A stretch of 5,007 nucleotides of DNA, from assembly GCA_007127015.1 (NCBI GenBank), contig SLAE01000149.1, positions 1-5,007 on the forward strand, given 5' to 3'. Both the position numbers and the translations under genes were made by a program. The notes under the pieces were generated by a model. The model did not search any database and was not told where the DNA came from. It saw nothing but the letters and a program-made list of their open reading frames with translations. Below are positions 1 through 5,007 of this stretch, one piece after another (the stretch's first letter is position 1; each line of letters begins with the position of its first letter). This stretch comes from Desulfonatronospira sp. (GTDB taxonomy: Bacteria > Desulfobacterota > Desulfovibrionia > Desulfovibrionales > Desulfonatronovibrionaceae).

Positions 1-1559
1 GCTCCGGGATGCGCTTCCTTGTAGACTCTTAAACCATCTATCTCGCCCAGGTATTCTCCGGTCAATTGATCAAAAATATTATATGTTTGACCTGAGCCCC
101 TTAAATCCACCTCCATGTGCGGATAACTGCTTTTTGGAAAATAACAGCTCCCATCCGCAGCACTGAAAACCAGACCTTCTCTTTCCAGTGACTGCATACA
201 CTTTCCGGCTTCCACATCGAGCATCTCTTCCCGCATACCCACTGGCAACTCTGCCGAGGCGCAAACAAGATGCCTGCGCATGATCTCTGGATTGTCAGGA
301 TTGATTACGGCGTTCTCCGGTTTTAAGCGGAAGAAATCCTGGGGATTGCGAAGGAAGTATTGATCAAGAGCATCTTCGTGACCAATGAGAATAACCGCGC
401 TGTTCCGCCCGCTTCGGCCTACCCGGCCCCCGCGTTGCATTGTGGCCATGATGGAACCCGGATAACCCACCAGGAGGCACAGATCAAGGTGTCCGATATC
501 AATGCCCAGCTCCAGAGCGCTGGTGGACACCACGGCCAGTAGCTTTCCGGAAGCGAGCTTGTGTTCGATTTCCCGGCGCTGTTCGGGCAAAAATCCAGCC
601 CGGTAAGAACTTATATACGGCTTGAACTCTCCGGAACTCTGAGCAGCCCACATTGCTATCAGTTCCGTCATCTTCCTGGACTGTGTATAAACTATAGTCC
701 TCAGGCCCAGCTCCAGTGCATTCTTAAGCAGTCTGATCGCGGTCCCTGCGGCTCCACCCAGCCCTGGATCAAGAAGCAGGAAGTGCTTTCTGCCTGTTGG
801 GGCGCCTCCTTCGTCTATTACTGCGGGACTAAGGCCTGTAAGTGCCGTGCAGAGCCTGTCCGGATTGCCGATAGTCGCCGAGCTGAAAATAAAGTTCGGC
901 TCCTGTCTTGAATAATAACTGCAGATACGTCTTAACCTTCTGAACACCCAGGCCATGTTGGACCCCATGACCCCTCTGTAGGTGTGCACCTCGTCGACAA
1001 TAATGTATCTTAGTCTGGAGAAGAATTTCTTCCAGCGGCGGTGATGTGGCAACAGGGACCTGTGCAGCATATCCGGATTGGTCAGCAGAATATGGGGAGG
1101 ATTGGCGCGAATCTCAGCTCTTATCTGAGGATCAGTGTCCCCGTCATATACGGCGCATTTAAGACTGACCTCATTTTTAAGCAGTGAACCCAGCTGCTCA
1201 AGGTTAAAAAGCTGGTCCCTGGTCAGAGCTTTTAGCGGAAACAGGTAAAGAGCCCTGGTGGAAGGATCGAGCAGAATCGATTCAAGGACAGGCAGGTTGT
1301 ATATGAGCGATTTACCACTGGCTGTCGGAGTTGCGGCAACAACGCACCTGCCTGAACGAATCAGATCAACAGCCCTGGCCTGATGGGTGTAAAGTCTGCT
1401 TACTCCAATCCGGCTCAACGCCCTGGAAACAGGTTCGGACAAGCCGGAAATTTCCGCGTAATCACCATTCTTTGACGAAAACAGTTTTTCGGCTGCAACC
1501 TTAATGCCTTGCAGATCATTGCTGCCCAGCCGGCGCAAAAATAAATCCACCGGGTCCAT
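1..1559 (-). CDS. YprA/MrfA-type DEAD/DEAH-box ATP-dependent helicase (partial, C-terminus beyond left edge)
   Basis: The frame is open from ATG at 1559-1557 to the window edge, giving 519 codons without a stop. The superfamily 2 helicase motifs appear in order: YTHQ (Q motif, Q60), ATPTASGKS (Walker A, 76-84), PLKAL (motif Ia, 108-112), TNPDML (160-165), DEVH (motif II, 189-192), SSAT (motif III, 226-229), IVYTQSR (289-295), STSALELGID (motif V, 345-354) and QRGGRVGRSGR (motif VI, 375-385). ATPTASGKS, DEVHTYRG and this motif VI are typical of the COG1205 group, which includes Bacillus MrfA (YprA), a cytoplasmic repair helicase. Family members run to roughly 750 residues and usually end in a DUF1998 cysteine-rich zinc-binding domain. 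That part is out of view, so Lhr-like relatives are not fully excluded. The start is backed by GAGGGG six bases upstream (1566-1571). The gene lies 17 nt after the response regulator, so cotranscription is likely. All catalytic motifs look intact. Confidence 0.92.
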   Translation of the reverse strand, partial: MDPVDLFLRRLGSNDLQGIKVAAEKLFSSKNGDYAEISGLSEPVSRALSRIGVSRLYTHQARAVDLIRSGRCVVAATPTASGKSLIYNLPVLESILLDPSTRALYLFPLKALTRDQLFNLEQLGSLLKNEVSLKCAVYDGDTDPQIRAEIRANPPHILLTNPDMLHRSLLPHHRRWKKFFSRLRYIIVDEVHTYRGVMGSNMAWVFRRLRRICSYYSRQEPNFIFSSATIGNPDRLCTALTGLSPAVIDEGGAPTGRKHFLLLDPGLGGAAGTAIRLLKNALELGLRTIVYTQSRKMTELIAMWAAQSSGEFKPYISSYRAGFLPEQRREIEHKLASGKLLAVVSTSALELGIDIGHLDLCLLVGYPGSIMATMQRGGRVGRSGRNSAVILIGHEDALDQYFLRNPQDFFRLKPENAVINPDNPEIMRRHLVCASAELPVGMREEMLDVEAGKCMQSLEREGLVFSAADGSCYFPKSSYPHMEVDLRGSGQTYNIFDQLTGEYLGEIDGLRVYKEAHPG

Positions 1560-1565
1560 TTACGG

Positions 1566-1571
1566 CCCCTC
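1566..1571 (-). promoter_or_regulatory. Ribosome binding site of the helicase gene
   Basis: GAGGGG lies six bases before the helicase ATG at 1559. It also lies inside a six-codon reading frame (1560-1580) that starts within the regulator's stop codon and ends in TAA directly against the helicase ATG. This site decides the choice of ATG at 1559 as the start. Confidence 0.7.
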
Positions 1572-1576
1572 TATAC

Positions 1577-2950
1577 TCATTTGGCCTGAATATTATATTT
1601 CTTCAGCTTATACTGAAGCAGACTCTTGGAAATGTTCAACAGCTCCGCAGCCTTGACCTGGACGAAATTTGCCTTTACCAGCGCCCTTCTGATTAAAGCA
1701 GCTTCAATCTTTTCCAGAGTGCCTGCAAGCTCAAGTTCCGTGGGCAACAGATCCACGGCACTCTTGAACTGAGCTTCCTCATCCTTGATTTCACTCGGAA
1801 GATCTTCCACTCCGATTTCATTCTTGGATGCCAGAATCAGGCACCTCTCCACGACATTTTCCAGTTGACGGACATTGCCCGGCCATTCATAAGCAGAAAG
1901 ATACTCAAGTGCGTCAGGCGCGAACTTCTTCTGTTCGTAATTGTTTTCGGAAGAAAACTTCTGCAGGAAATGGGCAACCAGCAGGGGAATATCCTCGCGC
2001 CTCTCGCGAAGCGGAGGAAGGTGAATATCGACCACATTCAGCCGGTAGTAAAGATCTTCGCGAAACCGTCCCTCATCTACTTCCTGTTTGAGATTCTTGT
2101 TAGTGGCGGCGACCAGGCGGATATCGGCATGTACGGTTTTTGAACCGCCAACCCGCTCAAATGATTTTTCCTGAAGAACACGCAGAAGCTTGATTTGAAG
2201 TTCCAGAGACATCTCCCCCACTTCGTCAAGAAAAAGGGTCCCACTGTGAGCCATTTCAAAACGTCCCTTTTTCATGGCCATGGCTCCGGTAAATGAGCCT
2301 TTTTCATGTCCGAACAGTTCGCTCTCCAGAACCCCGGGACTCAGGGACATACAGTTTATGGAAACAAAAGGTTCGTCTTTTCGCGGCGAAGCATAGTGAA
2401 TGGCCTTGGCTATAAGTTCTTTCCCGGTTCCGGATTCTCCGGAGATAAGCACAGTAGATTTTTGAGGGGCCACCTTGGCCACGATCTGCAGAACTTCGCG
2501 CACGGCCCTGCTGCGGCCTATCAGTCTGTGCGGACCATATAGTTCGGCCAGGGATTGTGTCAGAAATCTTTTTTCCTGTTCGGCCCTGGATAGAAGAGCT
2601 GCCTTGCGTACGGAAAGCATAAGCTCGTCGTTGGAAAACGGTTTGGAAATATAGTCGAAGGCCCCGCAGCGCATGGCTTCAACAGCTCCGTCGATACTGC
2701 CGTAAGCGGTCATTATCAGTACCGGAATGTGCGGGTGCTGCTTCTGTATATGCTCAAGAACCTGCTGACCGCTGATACGGGGCATTTTCATATCCGTAAT
2801 GACCACGTCGACTTCTGATTCCTCCAGATAATCAAGGGCCATCTCCGGATCAAACAGGGCGGTGACTGTATAGCCCTCTTCCTCGAGAAGTGTTTCAAGA
2901 ATCAGCAGATAGTTCTTCTCATCATCTATGACTAGAATATGACTGTTCAT
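1577..2950 (-). CDS. NtrC-family sigma-54-dependent response regulator (receiver, AAA+, Fis-type HTH)
   Basis: This 457-residue protein has the usual length and full three-domain layout of AtoC/ZraR-type activators. The receiver (about 1-120) has acidic D9/D10, phosphoacceptor D53 in ITDMKMP, T81 and K103. The sigma-54 AAA+ domain (about 142-375) has Walker A GESGTGKE (171-178), the sigma-54-contacting loop as GSFTGA (218-223), Walker B TLFLDEVGEM (238-247) and a FREDLYYRLNVV segment (296-307) of the kind that carries the arginine finger. WPGNVRQLENVVER (356-369) is the typical end of the module. The C-terminus (about 428-454) is a Fis-type helix-turn-helix, KAAELLNISKSLLQYKLKKY. By family, it binds enhancer-like DNA and uses ATP to remodel sigma-54 RNA polymerase once Asp53 is phosphorylated. 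The partner is almost surely the kinase encoded just upstream. The second loop residue is Ser rather than the more usual Ala. The regulon cannot be read from this window. The ribosome site is weak (GGAA, 2961-2964), which suggests coupled translation. Confidence 0.96.
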   Translation of the reverse strand: MNSHILVIDDEKNYLLILETLLEEEGYTVTALFDPEMALDYLEESEVDVVITDMKMPRISGQQVLEHIQKQHPHIPVLIMTAYGSIDGAVEAMRCGAFDYISKPFSNDELMLSVRKAALLSRAEQEKRFLTQSLAELYGPHRLIGRSRAVREVLQIVAKVAPQKSTVLISGESGTGKELIAKAIHYASPRKDEPFVSINCMSLSPGVLESELFGHEKGSFTGAMAMKKGRFEMAHSGTLFLDEVGEMSLELQIKLLRVLQEKSFERVGGSKTVHADIRLVAATNKNLKQEVDEGRFREDLYYRLNVVDIHLPPLRERREDIPLLVAHFLQKFSSENNYEQKKFAPDALEYLSAYEWPGNVRQLENVVERCLILASKNEIGVEDLPSEIKDEEAQFKSAVDLLPTELELAGTLEKIEAALIRRALVKANFVQVKAAELLNISKSLLQYKLKKYNIQAK

Positions 2951-3067
2951 TTATAACCGGTTCCGTGATTTATTGATCTGCAATTCTGTGTACAGCCGCC
3001 TTTTCAGGTCCTGGACCGGTGCCTCAACCAGAACATGATAAGCTTCTGTCACCACTGTCTTGATCAA
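2951..3067 (-). CDS. Possible 38-residue small protein between kinase and regulator
   Basis: The 123 bases between the kinase stop and the regulator ATG are 41 codons with no internal stop. The frame is the same as both neighbours, and its TAA (2951-2953) abuts the regulator ATG. A TTG at 3065-3067 gives 38 residues beginning MIKTVVTEAYHV and ending LQINKSRNRL, with GGAG (3077-3080) nine bases upstream. GTG codons at 3053-3055 and 3050-3052 are alternative starts with poorer sites. The predicted peptide has a short aliphatic N-terminal half and a basic C-terminal half (KRR, then K/R-rich). It has no cysteines, no clear membrane helix and no motif I recognise. Codon choice resembles the neighbours. 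It could be a real micro-protein, a leader that couples translation of the regulator, a readthrough extension of the kinase, or chance. An open frame of about 40 codons is not strong evidence alone. Confidence 0.4.
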   Translation of the reverse strand: MIKTVVTEAYHVLVEAPVQDLKRRLYTELQINKSRNRL

Positions 3068-3073
3068 TAAAAC

Positions 3074-4510
3074 TTACTCCATGTTCATTGGATTGAATCT
3101 GATCTCCACACGCGCGCCCCCGCCCTGGGCATTGGACAGATGCATTTCAGCACCGTGGTTTTTCAGAATACCGGAAACAATAGCCAGCCCGAGTCCTGTG
3201 CCTGTATCCTTGGTGGTGTAAAAGGGCTCTGTATATCGATCAATCATGGACGACTCGAATCCTGAGCCGGAATCTTCAACAACTACAACAGGCACTTTAT
3301 CCCTGATAAGGATATCCACCCGTATATAGCCTCCGGATGGCGCAGACTGTATAGCGTTTATCAATATATTATAAAAGGCCCTGTAGAGCAAGTCTTTATC
3401 TCCTGAGACCTTCATGTGCGAGGGAAAAGACTTGTTTAGAACAAGTCCCTGCTTCTCAATTTCCGTCTTCAAAAAAGAAATGACCTCTTCCCAGACACTG
3501 ACCAGATCGACTTCTTCCAGCTTTGGCCGCTTGGGTCTTGCGTAGTCGAGGAAGTCGTTGACGGTTTGACTGAGCCTCTTTGACTCGTCAAATATGGCCT
3601 GCAGGAGACGCGCACTTGCTGAACCTTCCTTTTTTGCTCTATTGTGCAGAATTTCGCTGCTGCTGCGAATAATACCCAGCGGATTTCGAATCTCATGAGC
3701 GATACTTGCAACCACTCTGCCCATACTTGCAAGCTTTTCGTTCTGGTGCAGTTCTTTTTCCAGCTTTTCTTTCTCCCTGATTCTCTGCACCAGCATCTTG
3801 TCCGTACGCAAAATTATCATGTACAACAGAAGAAAAAGAATCAGCGAAAACGTAAAAGAACCGATCAGGATCATCCATTGAAAACGTACCACTGCCTGAT
3901 AATCAGCCGTAATATCCTGTGTGAATTCAAGTATCCCCATAATATTATCGTCTTTAATTCCCAGAGTCCTTTCAGCTCTTAAGGGATAGACGGTTCGCAG
4001 AACTATTGAATCCGGTTCCAGAGAGAAGCTGAACATGGCCTGCCAGTTGGTAATGTTTTTCTGCAGTTTAAAACTGTGCATACCTTGATCAAATGCGTTT
4101 TTTATGCTTCTATCGGCCAGATCATCCCTGCCTACAAGATTCTCGCTGGTGGAATAAGAGATCATCCCCTGATGATCATAAATACTCACATCAAGGACAT
4201 AAAAACTGTGGATGGTGGATCGGATCACCTGTTCCAACCGTTCGTATTGAGCTCTCTGGCGCAGCTCTATGCGCCCAAAACCCAGGACAGTGGGCAGAGT
4301 GAAGCGTTGATAAATCTGGTGGTTGAGGTTTTCCGCCAGCAGCAGCGCGAATTCATGGTTTTTGTTCAGAATGGTTTCACGGGCATAATTTGCGATGAAC
4401 GCGGAAAGAGCCAAAGTGGAAGCCAGGATCACAACAAGTGAACTCCAGGACAAAAACTTGACAAATGGAAATGGTTTGGCTGGATCAAAACGAAACAAGG
4501 GCTTAAGCAA
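3074..4510 (-). CDS. Membrane-bound sensor histidine kinase, NtrB/ZraS-like
   Basis: This 478-residue protein has a transmembrane helix at about 20-41 and a second at about 211-234. Between them lies a periplasmic domain of about 170 residues. Its YVLDVSIYDHQGMISYS stretch (104-120) looks like a Cache/PAS-like sensor fold, though no ligand motif is evident. A short charged coiled-coil linker (about 235-262) follows, with no recognisable HAMP or cytoplasmic PAS domain. The HisKA domain has SIAHEIRNPLG (269-279) with phospho-acceptor H272. The ATPase domain has the N box NILINAIQ (381-388), G1 DSGSGF (413-418), EPFYTTK (428-434) and G2 GTGLGLAIV (437-445), all intact. By family it autophosphorylates H272 and passes the phosphate to the adjacent regulator. 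The start is a TTG at 4508-4510. No ATG, GTG or other TTG lies in frame back to the stop at 4613-4615, and GGGAG (4518-4522) sits seven bases upstream. It is probably the first gene of the signalling operon. Confidence 0.95.
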   Translation of the reverse strand: MLKPLFRFDPAKPFPFVKFLSWSSLVVILASTLALSAFIANYARETILNKNHEFALLLAENLNHQIYQRFTLPTVLGFGRIELRQRAQYERLEQVIRSTIHSFYVLDVSIYDHQGMISYSTSENLVGRDDLADRSIKNAFDQGMHSFKLQKNITNWQAMFSFSLEPDSIVLRTVYPLRAERTLGIKDDNIMGILEFTQDITADYQAVVRFQWMILIGSFTFSLILFLLLYMIILRTDKMLVQRIREKEKLEKELHQNEKLASMGRVVASIAHEIRNPLGIIRSSSEILHNRAKKEGSASARLLQAIFDESKRLSQTVNDFLDYARPKRPKLEEVDLVSVWEEVISFLKTEIEKQGLVLNKSFPSHMKVSGDKDLLYRAFYNILINAIQSAPSGGYIRVDILIRDKVPVVVVEDSGSGFESSMIDRYTEPFYTTKDTGTGLGLAIVSGILKNHGAEMHLSNAQGGGARVEIRFNPMNME

Positions 4511-4517
4511 GCTGAAA

Positions 4518-4522
4518 CTCCC
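4518..4522 (-). promoter_or_regulatory. Ribosome binding site that decides the TTG start of the kinase
   Basis: GGGAG lies seven bases upstream of TTG at 4510-4508. With no other start codon between it and the in-frame stop at 4613-4615, it makes the TTG the best start for the kinase. Confidence 0.65.
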
Positions 4523-4676
4523 GCCCTGGACAACCGCGCAGGTAGATCTTGCAGGCTGATATGTTGACTTGATCCTGATAAAGCAAAGTTTTTGAAAAAG
4601 AAAAAGCCATAATTATTGATTTGTGCAGACCCAAAGGCATATTTATTATTTTTACTCGAAACCTTTTTACCGAATT

Positions 4677-4693
4677 CGACAAATATTTGCCAC
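4677..4693 (-). promoter_or_regulatory. Possible sigma-54-like promoter element (imperfect)
   Basis: On the minus strand the site reads GTGGCAAATATTTGTCG, upstream of the kinase. The TGGCA half matches the -24 element, and TTGT stands where TTGC is expected. The spacing between the two halves is one base short of consensus, and the GC of the -12 element is GT. It also overlaps a palindrome (CAAATATTTG, 4680-4689), so it could equally be an operator or chance in AT-rich DNA. The link to the kinase operon is inferred from position only. Confidence 0.2.
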
Positions 4694-4713
4694 TAAAAAT
4701 TTACTTAATGCTA

Positions 4714-4725
4714 TTCAGCGCTGAA
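4714..4725. promoter_or_regulatory. 12-bp perfect palindrome, possible regulator binding site
   Basis: TTCAGCGCTGAA is a perfect inverted repeat about 205 bases upstream of the kinase start. Fis-type regulators of the NtrC family bind dyad sites upstream of sigma-54 promoters, so it is a candidate site for the regulator encoded here. No second copy is seen in the window, which weakens the case. Confidence 0.25.
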
Positions 4726-4752
4726 AAGGATCGTACAACCAGAGACATCTGT

Positions 4753-4770
4753 AAAAAAAGGCTCCTTGAT
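4753..4770 (-). terminator. Weak candidate terminator after the aminotransferase
   Basis: On the minus strand, AAGG-AG-CCTT is followed by a run of Ts (complement of 4753-4759), just past the heptamer array. The stem is four base pairs with a two-base gap, too small a loop for a normal Rho-independent hairpin. Only the T-run and the position between two same-strand genes favour termination. Confidence 0.15.
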
Positions 4771-4840
4771 CCTTAATCCTGACTCCTGATTCCTGACTCC
4801 TTATTCCTGACTCCTGACTCCTGATTCCTGATTCCTGAAA
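4764..4840. repeat. Heptamer tandem repeat array, 11 units of CCTGAYT
   Basis: Eleven contiguous 7-bp units fill 77 bases. The first two, CCTTGAT and CCTTAAT, are divergent. They are followed by CCTGACT, CCTGATT, CCTGACT, CCTTATT, CCTGACT, CCTGACT, CCTGATT, CCTGATT and a final CCTGAAA. The core is CCTGA(C/T)T; on the other strand it reads A(A/G)TCAGG. Degeneracy is greatest at the kinase-side end, as is common in slipped-strand arrays. The array starts three bases past the aminotransferase stop codon. Because 7 is not a multiple of 3 and the units lie outside genes, it is not a coding repeat. Heptanucleotide tandem repeats between genes are known in other bacteria, for example the STRR elements of filamentous cyanobacteria; the function here is unknown. 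Confidence 0.93.
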
Positions 4841-4843
4841 CGC

Positions 4844-5007
4844 CTATAATCTGGCAAGAAAATTCCCTATCCTGGATAAACAGTCAATGAGTACATCTTC
4901 CTGAAGCGCGTAGGAAATGCGGACGCAGCGATCATCGCCAAAAGCCTCCCCCGGAACCAGGGCGATTTTTTCTTCTTCAAGAACAGCTTGGCACAACTTG
5001 GTGGAAC
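4844..5007 (-). CDS. Class I/II PLP-dependent aminotransferase (C-terminal fragment, start beyond right edge)
   Basis: The final 53 complete codons are visible, ending in TAG at 4844-4846. The protein fragment contains LVPGEAFGDD followed by VRISYALQEDVL, then a terminal helix ending in RIGNFLARL. VPG-x-AFG followed by VR-[IL]-SYA is the hallmark C-terminal region of aspartate-aminotransferase-like fold-type I enzymes. The Arg of VRISYA is the residue that binds the substrate alpha-carboxylate in that family. These cytoplasmic enzymes transfer amino groups between amino acids and 2-oxo acids. The PLP lysine and substrate-specificity residues lie outside the window, so aspartate, aromatic or alanine-type specificity cannot be told apart. 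The gene is on the same strand as the kinase but is separated by 333 bases containing a repeat array, so it is probably a separate transcription unit. Confidence 0.85.
   Translation of the reverse strand, partial: STKLCQAVLEEEKIALVPGEAFGDDRCVRISYALQEDVLIDCLSRIGNFLARL

Larger units (their letters stand above)
4511..4843. other. Intergenic region between aminotransferase and kinase
   Basis: This is 333 bases without a supported gene. From the aminotransferase side it contains a heptamer tandem array (4764-4840), a seven-base T-run on the minus strand (4753-4759), and an AT-rich stretch (about 4580-4715) with short perfect palindromes and a sigma-54-like element. It is the natural place for the kinase operon promoter. 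I found no convincing sigma-70 -35/-10 pair. The region just upstream of the kinase (4511-4580) shows only its ribosome site. Confidence 0.75.

Noticed and set aside
79..911. Open frames at 79-264 (minus), 360-542 (plus) and 561-911 (plus)
   Set aside because: All lie inside the helicase gene, which runs unbroken through this stretch with complete helicase motifs. Their products have no recognisable motif.
1828..2542. Plus- and minus-strand open frames overlapping the response regulator
   Set aside because: They are shadows of the AAA+ coding region, with no domains and no sensible start context.
3060..3067. TTGATCAA palindrome at the kinase-regulator junction as an operator
   Set aside because: An 8-bp palindrome is expected by chance at this scale, and it sits inside the likely operon at the small ORF's start.
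3469..4441. Open frames within the kinase gene at 3469-3732, 3644-3982, 3693-3878, 4076-4441 and 4093-4302
   Set aside because: The kinase frame carries all expected HisKA and ATPase motifs across the region. These frames are low-complexity or composition-driven shadows.
4564..4592. TTGACT on the plus strand as a -35 box
   Set aside because: The hexamer 17 bases on is AGTTTT, a poor -10, and there is no plus-strand gene downstream.
4764..4840. Heptamer array as a CRISPR or iteron origin
   Set aside because: The units are 7 bp and contiguous, without spacers, so it is not CRISPR. No replication initiator gene or DnaA-type box was seen nearby to support an iteron origin.
4845..4850. TATAAT on the plus strand as a -10 box
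   Set aside because: It overlaps the aminotransferase stop codon and last codons, has no -35 partner and no plus-strand gene downstream.
4987..5005. TGGCAC...TTGG on the plus strand as a sigma-54 promoter
   Set aside because: It lies within aminotransferase codons, lacks the -12 GC at the right spacing and points out of the window with no visible target gene.

Overview
The window reads almost entirely on the minus strand. It looks like chromosomal DNA of moderate GC content from a Gram-negative bacterium that uses sigma-54. An NtrB/NtrC-type two-component pair, mixed ATG/TTG starts and heptamer repeats between genes would suit a deltaproteobacterium such as a sulfate reducer of the Desulfovibrionales. 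That placement is an inference from protein style, not a database match.

In transcription order (high to low coordinates) the layout is as follows. (1) 4844-5007 holds the C-terminal end of a fold-type I PLP aminotransferase that enters from the right edge. (2) 4511-4843 is non-coding. It holds an 11-unit heptamer tandem array just after the aminotransferase stop, a T-run on the minus strand, and an AT-rich stretch with several short palindromes and a sigma-54-like element upstream of the next gene. (3) 3074-4510 is a membrane sensor histidine kinase with a TTG start. (4) 2951-3067 is a possible 38-codon ORF filling the kinase-regulator junction. It is in frame with both neighbours and ends exactly where the regulator begins. 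(5) 1577-2950 is an NtrC-family, sigma-54-dependent response regulator. (6) 1-1559 is the N-terminal two thirds or so of a YprA/MrfA-type DEAD/DEAH-box helicase, which runs off the left edge.

Kinase, small ORF, regulator and helicase share one strand, and the gaps within the set are 0-17 nt if the small ORF is real. They therefore probably form one transcript. The kinase would sense a periplasmic signal and phosphorylate Asp53 of the regulator, which would then activate sigma-54 promoters elsewhere and perhaps its own. The helicase has the motif set of a family linked to DNA repair. Its place at the end of a signalling operon is the most notable gene-level feature, though it may only be cotranscribed.

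I found no RNA gene, CRISPR array, insertion sequence or phage gene. Most of the window is recognisable housekeeping or signalling material. The points that repay a second look are the junction micro-ORF, the heptamer array, the palindromic upstream region and the helicase coupling.
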